The position numbers and the translations under genes were made by a program. Under the pieces are notes generated by a model. The model was not told where the DNA came from, did no database searches, and saw only the letters and a list, made by a program, of their open reading frames with translations. Below, piece after piece: positions 15,890 through 23,590 of a stretch of DNA of 64,000 nt (positions are counted from its first letter, which is position 1; every line of letters starts with the position of its first letter). The DNA lies in NCBI GenBank assembly GCA_003169845.1, contig PNAG01000003.1:16727-80726 (forward strand), read 5' to 3'. This DNA is from Candidatus Dormiibacterota bacterium (GTDB lineage: Bacteria > Chloroflexota > Dormibacteria > Dormibacterales > Dormibacteraceae).

Positions 15890-16288
15890 TTATTTGACCG
15901 AGTCCGCCAACTGGTCGACGAACTGGTTTATGTACTGCCCGACCAGGGGGGCCGGAATGCGCTGGCCGTTTCCCTGGAGGCCCTGGATCAGGAAGATGAC
16001 CCAATAGATGAATCCTACGAGGGTGAGTAGGGCCGAGATTATCCCGAGGATGGGAATGAACCCGACGATGAGGATGATGACCGACAGTCCACCAAAGACG
16101 ACGACCGAGTTGGCTGCGTTCCACTTGACATCGGGGTCGTCCTTGCCGACGAACAGGAAGATGAGTCCTGTCAGCCAGCCGAGAAGGTAGGCCAGGATCG
16201 AGTAGGTCTTCTTATTGCTGCCCGCTGCGCTCGGCATTCCACCCATCGGGGCCGGTTGCTGTGGGGGCGGTGGCGGGATCTGCGACAT
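15890..16288 (-). CDS. DUF4870/Tic20-like small membrane protein
   Basis: A 132-residue protein: a Pro/Gln-rich N-terminus (SQIPPPPPQQPAP), then three or four hydrophobic helices starting with YSILAYLLGWLTGLIF, with FVGKDDPDVKWNAANS between helices 1 and 2. That arrangement is typical of DUF4870 proteins, whose role is unknown. The start is ATG at 16288. It is divergent from the protein kinase gene and ends in a strong terminator. It probably sits in the cytoplasmic membrane. Confidence 0.85.
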   Translation of the reverse strand: MSQIPPPPPQQPAPMGGMPSAAGSNKKTYSILAYLLGWLTGLIFLFVGKDDPDVKWNAANSVVVFGGLSVIILIVGFIPILGIISALLTLVGFIYWVIFLIQGLQGNGQRIPAPLVGQYINQFVDQLADSVK

Positions 16289-16421
16289 GGGCTATCTCTC
16301 CTTCCTGTGGCTGGTTGCTGCGCGCCGATTATGGGTCGAACGACGCGAAAACGCTATAGCCAGACCGCTCTCGGTCTGAACGTCATCTGAACGCAATGCA
16401 CTCTGCTAGGCTCCCAAAGAG

Positions 16422-17810
16422 ATGACCGATTCCGGTCTACCCCCGGGGACGCCCGACTCGCAAACGCCAGGCGTGCCTCCTTGGGCTCCGACTTCCCAGG
16501 ACTCCCCGCCCGGCGACCAGCCTCGCCAGGTGGCGCCCGCGGCTGCCCCGGCGACCCCCATCCCACCGGCACCGGGGACCGCCGTCCCTGCGTCCGGCGT
16601 TCCCTATGTCTCTGACGTCTCGGCCACGATGCGCTTGATCCCCGTGCCTCCGCCGTCGACTCCGCCGCCGCCGATCCCCGTGATGGTCGCGACTCCCGCG
16701 CCCGCCGGCGAGCGCTATATCGGCAAGTACCGCGTCAAGGGCGAGCTGGGGCGCGGCGGGATGGGGACCGTTTACCTGGCCGAGCAGCCTGGCCTCGGCC
16801 GCGAGGTCGCGATCAAAGAGCTCATCCAGTCGGCGGCCACCGACCCTGTGGCACTCAAGCGTTTTCTTCAGGAGGCCCAGGTGATGGCCAGGACCAGCCA
16901 TCCCAACCTCGTGCAGGTCCACGACCTCGAGCTCACCGGCGAGGCGAACTACATCGTCCTGGAGTTCGTACGCGGCAAGTCGCTCCGGGACTGGCTCAAC
17001 CGCGGCCCGATTCCGCCGCCCCAGGTCTTCGCGGTCATGCACGGCGTGCTGCAGGCTCTCGACTACGCGCACAAGCACGCGATCGTGCATAGGGACATGA
17101 AGCCGGAAAACGTCCTCCTCTCAGACGACGGCATGGTCAAGGTCGCGGACTTCGGGATCGCTCGGCTGACCGACGACACCGGCGTTGGCGGCACCGCGAC
17201 CAAGACGGGGACCACGGTCGGCACGCCACAGTACATGTCGCCCGAGCAGGTCGCCTCGAGCAAGGTCGACGGGCGCAGCGATCTCTACTCGGCCGGGATC
17301 ATGTTTTACGAGCTGGTGGCCGGCCAGGCGCCCTTCACCGCAAACGAATCCGACGGACCTTTCACCCTGATGGCGAAGCACGTCCAGGCGCCGCCGAAGC
17401 CGCCTTCACTTCACCGCCCTGGGCTTGACCTGGCGCTGGAGGAGGCGATCCTCAAATCCATCTCCAAGCGGCCTGAGGACCGCTATCAGACAGGACAGGA
17501 GTTCGACGACGCGATCTCGCGGATCGCGGACCGCCTTTTTCCCGGCTGGCCGCGCAGCCTCGAACCAGGGGCGGACCTCTCGAAGATGGTGCCGGGAGCC
17601 ACGCCTCCGCCCGCGGTCATGCCCGCGACGCCGATGGGCATCGCCATCCAGCAGCCGGCGATGTCGGTCATTCCGACGCAAGCGATCTACAATCCGACGC
17701 CCCCCGCCAAACCGGTGGTCAAGCAATCGGCCGGATGCATGGGCGCGCTGGTCGGCACCCTTTCTCTGGCCGCACTGGTCGCCCTATTGGCTGCGACTTA
17801 CCTGCACTAG
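16422..17810 (+). CDS. PknB-like Ser/Thr protein kinase with C-terminal membrane anchor
   Basis: A 462-residue Hanks-type kinase. About 95 Pro-rich residues precede the kinase domain (about 100-365). The Gly loop is GELGRGGMGTVY, the ATP Lys is in VAIKEL, the catalytic loop is HRDMKPEN, the metal site is DFG and the activation segment ends in GTPQYMSPEQ, so it should be active. A Pro-rich linker leads to one transmembrane helix at the extreme C-terminus (GALVGTLSLAALVALLAATY). No PASTA repeats are present. It converges with the adenylate cyclase gene, overlapping by 4 bp, so two signalling genes sit tail to tail. Confidence 0.95.
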   Translation: MTDSGLPPGTPDSQTPGVPPWAPTSQDSPPGDQPRQVAPAAAPATPIPPAPGTAVPASGVPYVSDVSATMRLIPVPPPSTPPPPIPVMVATPAPAGERYIGKYRVKGELGRGGMGTVYLAEQPGLGREVAIKELIQSAATDPVALKRFLQEAQVMARTSHPNLVQVHDLELTGEANYIVLEFVRGKSLRDWLNRGPIPPPQVFAVMHGVLQALDYAHKHAIVHRDMKPENVLLSDDGMVKVADFGIARLTDDTGVGGTATKTGTTVGTPQYMSPEQVASSKVDGRSDLYSAGIMFYELVAGQAPFTANESDGPFTLMAKHVQAPPKPPSLHRPGLDLALEEAILKSISKRPEDRYQTGQEFDDAISRIADRLFPGWPRSLEPGADLSKMVPGATPPPAVMPATPMGIAIQQPAMSVIPTQAIYNPTPPAKPVVKQSAGCMGALVGTLSLAALVALLAATYLH

Positions 17811-20017
17811 CTCGAGGACGGACCCTGGCCGGCAATGGCCTGCTCGGCGGCTTCCCCGACCAGGATGTCGGGCGAACCCGACTCGCCCGCCGCGATGACG
17901 TTCTTCTGCGTGTACTGCGAGGTGAAGGTCTGGTGCGCCTGCGTGGCCATGTCGGTCGGAAAGTGGACCCACGGCGAGGTCGTGGTTTCGCGGATGGCGG
18001 TCACCTGGTAGATACGAAAGGTCTCGGCTGATTTGCCCTTGAGCTGGACCCCTGGCACCAGGTCGACGGCGATGTACTCCTTGCACATGTCGTAGGTCTG
18101 CTGGCCGATGAGCAGGTGGAAGGCCGGCGCCTGCGAACAGAATCGGGCCGCGGTGTTGACGGTGTCCCCCAGCGCGGTGTACTGGAGGCGGCTGCGCGAG
18201 CCCATCATCCCGACGACGGCCGGCCCGGTGTTGACGCCGATGCCCCAGCGAATCGGAGGGAGGCCCTTCGCGATCAGGCGCTGCTGCAGCTCGGGGGCCT
18301 GGTTGACCAGGTCGTAAGCGCAGCGCACCGCCAGCAGCGCATGGTCGGCCTGCGTGCGGGGCGCGTTCCAGAACGCGACGATCTCGTCGCCCACGTATTT
18401 GTCGACGGTCCCGTCCCAGGTGAAGATGATTCCGCTCAGGTGGTCGAGATACATCTGGACGACCTCGGTGACGTCATTGGCGGCCATCGACTCCGACATA
18501 GAGGTGAAGCCGCGGATGTCTACGAACAGCAGCGTCACGTCGCGCCGCTCACCGCCCCGCATGATGTCGTCGACTCCACCACGCGTCCTGGCCAGCTGCG
18601 CGACGATCTCCGGCTTGAGGTATACCCCGAACAATCGCGTGACTTTGCGCTTCTCGCGATCTTCGTAGAGGAAGCGGTAGGCGGTAACTCCCGAGTAAGT
18701 CAGGGCGATCGCCAGCCAGGGGTGAAAAAGGTCCGGAACGAAGCTGTTGAAGTTCGCCAGGTAGCTCATGCCAACCGTGAATACGCCCAGCGCCAGAACC
18801 GCACCAAGGAGGCCCCACAGAACGCTGACTCGCGATACACCGACGGCGGTGGCGAGCCCAAGCGTGAGGATCAGAAGAAAAAGCAGGACCGGCGACTCGG
18901 TAGTGAGAAACGACGAGCCGTTCCTGAGCAGCATCTGGACCAGGTTGGCGTGGATTTCCACTCCGGTCATCGGTGTTCCGCTGGAGCCCGCACTGGTCGT
19001 CACGAGCTGCTCGTCATGGAAGCCTGTCAGGTTGTAGGCGCCGACGAGGACGATCTTCCCGTCGCGCTTGCCTGCCGCGTTGACGTAGGTGAAGGCATCT
19101 GGTGGAAAGTTGCCAGTCGCCACATCGCCGAACGAGACGTACTGGCGGTTGTTCTTGAAGTTGTCGGCCGGGCCCGTGAAGTTGATCAAGGCGGCGCCGG
19201 TGCCGTCGACCTGCAGCGGCTGCATCCAGTTCGTGTCGAAGGTGGCCACGCCGTTGGACTCCTGGAGGCCCGGTCCGCTCGAGCCCTGCAGGAAGGCGCG
19301 ATAGGCCGCAAAACCAAGCGGATAGATGGTCGGCGTATCGCAGGCGCCAGTGGCAAGACATGCGGGCTCGACGAACATGGGCATGCGCCGCACGACGCCG
19401 TCGGCGTCCGTGCGAATGTCGGTGGAAGCGAGGATCACGTTTGGATAGGGCTTCTGGCAAGGAGCGCTGGGGTTGGTGTTGGCGTCGGCGCACCAGAGCT
19501 TGCGGAGGGGAATCTGGTCGATCCCTTTGGGCTTGGTGTGCGGTCCGGTCTGGATGATCTTTCCACTGCCCGCGATGGTGTTCTCGCCGCCATAGGACAG
19601 GATGACCGGGATGGTGCTTGCCGCCAGGGCCTTGGCAAAGGCGTCGTCGGAGGCGTCGTTGGTCCGGTCTGGAAACCCGACGTCGAACGCGACGACGGCG
19701 GCTCCCGCCTTCTCCAGGTTGATGAGGACGTCGGCGTAGTGATCGCGCGTGATCGGATAGCTTCCGATCTGCTGGACGGTGTTGTCGTCGAGACCTACGA
19801 TCTCGATGGTCTGATCTGTAGGCGATTGGCTGATGAACCGGTCTTGAGGATGGACCGAAAGATTGATCGCGCAGGTCCCCACCCGGGTGTCGCATGCCAC
19901 CTGCTGCGTGTAGAGCCAGTAGATGGCTCCGCTGAGCACGACGGCGATGAGGACCGCGACCGCGGTGCGGTACGTGTACCAGTAGCGGATGTAGCGGCCC
20001 AACGGCGCCCGGATCAT
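17807..20017 (-). CDS. CHASE2-domain class III adenylate/guanylate cyclase
   Basis: A 736-residue membrane sensor making cAMP (or cGMP). An N-terminal helix (about residues 17-36) is followed by a large extracytoplasmic CHASE2 domain (about 40-370; DQTIEIVGLDDNTVQQIG, AAVVAFDVGFPD). Three helices follow (about 375-455), then the catalytic domain (about 480-680; VTLLFVDIRGFTSMSE, KYVGDEIVAFWNAP, INTGPAVVG-like GVNTGPAVVG). Metal-binding Asp residues are present. The start is ATG at 20017. The substrate residue pattern was not resolved, so ATP is assumed from the family. Confidence 0.93.
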   Translation of the reverse strand: MIRAPLGRYIRYWYTYRTAVAVLIAVVLSGAIYWLYTQQVACDTRVGTCAINLSVHPQDRFISQSPTDQTIEIVGLDDNTVQQIGSYPITRDHYADVLINLEKAGAAVVAFDVGFPDRTNDASDDAFAKALAASTIPVILSYGGENTIAGSGKIIQTGPHTKPKGIDQIPLRKLWCADANTNPSAPCQKPYPNVILASTDIRTDADGVVRRMPMFVEPACLATGACDTPTIYPLGFAAYRAFLQGSSGPGLQESNGVATFDTNWMQPLQVDGTGAALINFTGPADNFKNNRQYVSFGDVATGNFPPDAFTYVNAAGKRDGKIVLVGAYNLTGFHDEQLVTTSAGSSGTPMTGVEIHANLVQMLLRNGSSFLTTESPVLLFLLILTLGLATAVGVSRVSVLWGLLGAVLALGVFTVGMSYLANFNSFVPDLFHPWLAIALTYSGVTAYRFLYEDREKRKVTRLFGVYLKPEIVAQLARTRGGVDDIMRGGERRDVTLLFVDIRGFTSMSESMAANDVTEVVQMYLDHLSGIIFTWDGTVDKYVGDEIVAFWNAPRTQADHALLAVRCAYDLVNQAPELQQRLIAKGLPPIRWGIGVNTGPAVVGMMGSRSRLQYTALGDTVNTAARFCSQAPAFHLLIGQQTYDMCKEYIAVDLVPGVQLKGKSAETFRIYQVTAIRETTTSPWVHFPTDMATQAHQTFTSQYTQKNVIAAGESGSPDILVGEAAEQAIAGQGPSSS

Positions 20018-20043
20018 ATCGCCCCTGTGACACGATCGGAACC

Positions 20044-20946
20044 ATGACAGTGCGGGTCGGTATCGCGGGCTGGATCGACAAGTCGCTGATCGACTCCAAG
20101 CTCTTCTACCCGCTCAACGTCAAGACGTCGGAGAAGCGACTCAACTTCTACGCCAGCCAGTTCTCCCTGGTCGAGGTGGACTCGACGTACTACGGAATGC
20201 CTAAGCCCGAGAACTCCGAGCTGTGGGTGGCGCGCACGCCTGAAGCCTTCACGTTCGACGTCAAGTCCTTTTCCCTTTTCACCAACCACCCCACCAAGCC
20301 GATGGCGCTGCCGAAAGACATTCGGGACGAGCTGCCCGAGAAGCTGCGCGAAAAGAACATCTATCTCGAGCAGATGCCCGACGAGCTGGTGGACGAGTCC
20401 TGGGAACGGTTTCGCGCAGCGCTCGAGCCGCTGCGGGCGGCGGGAAAGCTGGGCGCGGTGTTCTTTCAGTTTCCGCCCTGGTTCCTTCCGTCTTCGCGCT
20501 CCCTGTCGTACATCGAGCAATGCCAGGAGCGCATGTTCGGGTTCCAGGTCGCGGTCGAGTTCCGCAAGCCTGAATGGCTCGACGGGCGTCACCGCGGCGG
20601 GACCCTCGCTTTCCTTCGCTCACGCGACATCCCGTTTGTCGCCGTCGACGTCCCGCCCGGGCACAAAACGAGCATGCCCCCGGTCTTCGAGGTGACATCG
20701 ACCAGGCTCGCCGTGGTCCGCTTTCACGGCCGCAACCACGAGACCTGGGACATCAAGGGCGCCCCTCCGAATCTCCGCTTCCGGCACGACTACAAGGACG
20801 CGGAGCTTGCGGAGTGGGTGCCTCGGATCAAGGAGATGGAGCGTTCCGCCAAACAGGTGCACGCCCTGATGAACAACAACTACTCGAACTATTCGGTCAA
20901 GAACGCCAAGCAGCTGGAGAAGCTGCTGGAGGCCTGGCAGAAGTAG
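20044..20946 (+). CDS. DUF72 (YecE-like) protein
   Basis: A 300-residue DUF72 protein with a TIM-barrel-like fold. The N-terminus VRVGIAGW, then VEVDSTYYGMP, AEAFTFDVKSF-like PEAFTFDVKSF, FQFPPWF, VAVEFRKPEWL and VRFHGRN match the family order. Function is unknown. The ATG at 20044 lies 27 bp from the divergent cyclase start. CACGAT lies 7 nt before the ATG, again suggesting a leaderless message. Confidence 0.9.
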   Translation: MTVRVGIAGWIDKSLIDSKLFYPLNVKTSEKRLNFYASQFSLVEVDSTYYGMPKPENSELWVARTPEAFTFDVKSFSLFTNHPTKPMALPKDIRDELPEKLREKNIYLEQMPDELVDESWERFRAALEPLRAAGKLGAVFFQFPPWFLPSSRSLSYIEQCQERMFGFQVAVEFRKPEWLDGRHRGGTLAFLRSRDIPFVAVDVPPGHKTSMPPVFEVTSTRLAVVRFHGRNHETWDIKGAPPNLRFRHDYKDAELAEWVPRIKEMERSAKQVHALMNNNYSNYSVKNAKQLEKLLEAWQK

Positions 20947-20947
20947 C

Positions 20948-21754
20948 TCATCGGCGATTCGGCGGGCCTGTGCCCCTGAGCTGCGGAGACGCCATACGCC
21001 GTGCCTCGCCCAGCGCAAGGTCCATCAGACCGCCGAGCACCGGCTCCGCCAGGTGCACGCCGCGGATGGGCGCCACCATGGCGTCGCGGCGCGGAAACCG
21101 CGCGGTCCGGACGATCAGGTTGGCGACCCACGAGGCCGGATATTGAGGGCCGACCGGACGCTCGGTGGCCGCGAAGAACTCCGTGCCGGCTGTCACGCCC
21201 GGATAGACCACGCAGACTTTGACCCCCGTGCCCGACAGCTCTCCGCGCAGGGCATGTGACAGACCGGCGACGGCATGCTTGGTCGCGGAGTAGACCGCGG
21301 AGTAAGGCGAGGCGCGAAAGCCGACGATCGACGCCACATTGATGATCACGCCGCGGCGGCGCTCGAGCATCCACGGCAGCGCTGCCTGGATCGTGGCGAT
21401 CACGCCTTTCAAGTTGGTGGCGATCAGCTCGTCGACCTTCTCCTCGGGCATCTGGTGCAGCCGCCCCATCCAGCCCGAACCCGCATTGTTGACCAGGACG
21501 TCGAGACGCTCGTGCGTGCGGAGCGCGCTCGCCACGAATCCACGAGCGTCGCCGCGCTGGCTCACGTCGAGACGTCTGACGTTGACCTCTGGCGATCCGG
21601 CCTTGCGGCAGCTCTCGGCGACCGATTCGAGGCGTTCCACGCGGCGAGCGCCGAGCTCGAGCTTCGCTCCGCGCTTCGCGAACGCCACGGCTGTGGCGGC
21701 CCCGATCCCGCTCGACGCGCCGGTGATGAGCACCACCGCTCCCTTCAGCCGCAC
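20948..21754 (-). CDS. SDR-family oxidoreductase
   Basis: A 268-residue short-chain dehydrogenase/reductase. The cofactor motif TGASSGIG is at the N-terminus, the structural NNAG near residue 90 and the catalytic Ser, Tyr and Lys in ASIVGFRASPYSAVYSATK. Arg residues after the second strand (ARRVERL) suggest NADP(H). The substrate is unknown. The start is GTG at 21754, 9 nt from a TAGACT -10 that mirrors the one of the divergent alcohol dehydrogenase gene. The 3' end abuts the DUF72 gene. Confidence 0.92.
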   Translation of the reverse strand: MRLKGAVVLITGASSGIGAATAVAFAKRGAKLELGARRVERLESVAESCRKAGSPEVNVRRLDVSQRGDARGFVASALRTHERLDVLVNNAGSGWMGRLHQMPEEKVDELIATNLKGVIATIQAALPWMLERRRGVIINVASIVGFRASPYSAVYSATKHAVAGLSHALRGELSGTGVKVCVVYPGVTAGTEFFAATERPVGPQYPASWVANLIVRTARFPRRDAMVAPIRGVHLAEPVLGGLMDLALGEARRMASPQLRGTGPPNRR

Positions 21755-21763
21755 GACCCCGAC

Positions 21764-21784
21764 AGTCTAGGGTCGGCCTAGACT
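21764..21784. promoter_or_regulatory. Mirror-image divergent promoter/operator
   Basis: A perfect 8-bp inverted repeat, AGTCTAGG-GTCGG-CCTAGACT, lies between the SDR and ADH genes. Each arm contains TAGACT reading outward, 9 nt before the SDR GTG and 7 nt before the ADH GTG. It may be two -10 elements and/or one operator. Confidence 0.55.
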
Positions 21785-21791
21785 GGCGGTC

Positions 21792-22829
21792 GTGAAGGCG
21801 GCGACGTTCCAGGGCGTGCACGAGGTGAAGGTCCTCGACGTGCCGAAGCCGGCGATACACGCGCCTGACGATGCGCTGCTGAAGGTGACGCTGGGCGCCA
21901 TCTGCGGCTCGGACCTACACGCCTATCACGGAAGGATCCCGATGGTTGCCGGCGAGCTGCTCGGGCATGAGTTCGTCGGTGTAGTCCAGGAGGTGGGACC
22001 AGCGGTCAAGCGGTTCAAGCCCGGGGATCGCGTCGTGGTCAGCTTCTACACCGCGTGCGGCCATTGCGCCCTCTGCCGCAAGGGTTGGTTCAACCAGTGC
22101 ATCAACATGGCCACCTTCGGGTTCGGCGCGCTCCTCGGCGGCCTCGGCGGGGGTCAGGCGGAGTACGTGGTCGTGCCTCTGGCCGACCACTCGATGGAGC
22201 TCATCCCGGAGGGCATGTCCGATGAGCAGGCGATCTTCGTCGGCGACATTCTTTCTACCGGCATGTTCGCCGCCGAACGGGCAGAGATCCACCCGGGCGA
22301 CGTCGTGGCCGTGATCGGCGCTGGCCCGGTCGGCTTGATGGCGACCATGTGCGCGCAGCTGTTCGGGCCGGCGCGTGTCCTCGTGGTCGACATGGTCGAG
22401 TCGCGGCTCGAAATCGCCGAAGAGCTCGGCGGGACGCCCATCAACGCATCTCGCTCGCACCCGGTGGAGTCGATCGCCGGCTATTCCGGTGGCATCGGCG
22501 CCGACTCGAGCATCGAGGCGGTCGGCCTCACGGCCACGGTCGATACGGCCATCCAGTGCGTGCGCGGAGGGGGCACGATCTCGGTGGTCGGCGTCCCTAG
22601 CGAGTTCACCGCCGACTTCAACTACTACCACATGTGGGAGAAGTCGCTCACGTTTCGCTCTGGGCGCTGCAACGTGCAGAAATACATGAGGCCGCTGCTC
22701 GACCTGATCGCCGCCGGCCGGCTGAAGCCGGACATGATCATCAGCCACCGGATGAAGCTCGACCAGGCCGAAGAGGCCTACAGGATGTTCGCCGCCCGCG
22801 AAGCGACAAAAATCGTCCTTACTCCTTAG
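21792..22829 (+). CDS. Zinc-dependent alcohol dehydrogenase (MDR family)
   Basis: A 345-residue medium-chain dehydrogenase. The catalytic zinc ligands are in ICGSDLH and GHEFVG, and the structural zinc cysteines in ACGHCALCRKGWFNQC. The Rossmann motif GAGPVGLMA is near residue 177, with VVDMVESRLE following, where an acidic residue favours NAD+. It resembles glutathione-independent formaldehyde/alcohol dehydrogenases, but the substrate is uncertain. The start is GTG at 21792 behind the mirrored promoter. Sharing a control region with the SDR gene suggests joint regulation. Confidence 0.93.
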   Translation: MKAATFQGVHEVKVLDVPKPAIHAPDDALLKVTLGAICGSDLHAYHGRIPMVAGELLGHEFVGVVQEVGPAVKRFKPGDRVVVSFYTACGHCALCRKGWFNQCINMATFGFGALLGGLGGGQAEYVVVPLADHSMELIPEGMSDEQAIFVGDILSTGMFAAERAEIHPGDVVAVIGAGPVGLMATMCAQLFGPARVLVVDMVESRLEIAEELGGTPINASRSHPVESIAGYSGGIGADSSIEAVGLTATVDTAIQCVRGGGTISVVGVPSEFTADFNYYHMWEKSLTFRSGRCNVQKYMRPLLDLIAAGRLKPDMIISHRMKLDQAEEAYRMFAAREATKIVLTP

Positions 22830-22842
22830 ACAAATACATCTA

Positions 22843-22958
22843 GTGGAGCTCTAGGCCGGATTTACTCCGGCCGTCGCGTATGCCCTTTCCAAGCGCCTCC
22901 AGGCAATGTGTCACGCGGAGGGGGTTCCACGGGGGAGGCCTGCCTCCCCCGTGCTATC
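22843..22958. repeat. Intergenic two-hairpin repeat, copy 2
   Basis: Second copy of the element at 4309-4434. It begins with AGTGGAG, then has an identical first hairpin (22855-22873; GGCCGGA/TCCGGCC, loop TTTAC), the GCGCCTCC block, and a second hairpin (22929-22954) with a perfect 12-bp stem CACGGGGGAGGC/GCCTCCCCCGTG and a 2-nt loop. It follows the ADH stop and covers the 3' end of the convergent peptidase gene, so it may also terminate ADH transcripts, although no U run follows. Confidence 0.75.
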
Positions 22959-23462
22959 TAGTGCCATCAGGTAGCCCCGCGCCCGCTCGGCCAGCGGGTA
23001 GCGGTTCTCCAGCTCGTGAAACGCGGGCCCGTGGTCGCTGTGCTCCAGGTGCGCCAATTCGTGCACGAGCAGGTAGTCGAGCACCCAGTCCGGCAGCCCG
23101 GCCGCGCGTTTGGCGATCCGGATCGCGCCGGTCGTGAAGGTACAGCTGCCCCATGTATGTGCCATTTCGGCGTAACCGATCGAAGTCCAGCGCAGCCGGC
23201 CGCCGAAATGGCGGGTGTTGAGCGTTCGGGCGCGCTCAGCGAGGCGTTCGTCGGTGGGTCGCGAACGCTGCATTCTGCGCTCCAGGCGCCGGCGCATGGT
23301 CTCTGCCCACTGTTGCCGCTCGGCATGGGGCATCGACGAAGGCACGAGGAGCTCCAGGACCCCCGACCGAAGGCGCGCGGCGACGGTTCTCCGGCGCTGC
23401 CGCGAAGCGACTATGCGTATAGGTGGCCAGAATCCAATCGAATCTTGCGAATCGTGTTCCAA
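22911..23462 (-). CDS. YgjP-like (DUF45) zinc metallopeptidase
   Basis: A 183-residue M48-like protein of the YgjP/WLM group. The zinc motif is LLVHELAHLEHSDHGPAFHEL, in which the HExxH and a third His appear in the usual order. WGSCTFTTGAIRIAKR upstream is the family's conserved WGSC segment. The start is TTG at 23462 with GGAG upstream. The last 14 or so residues (from STGEAGLPRG) are encoded by the intergenic repeat, so the original C-terminus has probably been replaced. A protease role is assumed from the motif; substrates are unknown. Confidence 0.88.
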   Translation of the reverse strand: MEHDSQDSIGFWPPIRIVASRQRRRTVAARLRSGVLELLVPSSMPHAERQQWAETMRRRLERRMQRSRPTDERLAERARTLNTRHFGGRLRWTSIGYAEMAHTWGSCTFTTGAIRIAKRAAGLPDWVLDYLLVHELAHLEHSDHGPAFHELENRYPLAERARGYLMALDSTGEAGLPRGTPSA

Positions 23463-23590
23463 GACGTTGTGCTCCGTTGTGTGCAGAAACGTGGTTGCCG
23501 CGATTGTAGGCAGGCCCAGGCATCGACGGGAACCCAGCTTGTTAATCGCGGACCGGAGGCACCTTCCCCTAGGATTGGCCCCGCATAGAC

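Noticed and set aside
18116..20047. 643-codon open frame on the plus strand
   Set aside because: It is antisense to the CHASE2 adenylate cyclase, which has clear domain motifs. High GC produces long shadow frames.
14324..23545. 15-nt exact match AACCCAGCTTGTTAA at 14324 and 23531
   Set aside because: A single 15-nt match in 64 kb is within chance. It gives a good promoter at 14331 but no correctly spaced -10 at 23539.
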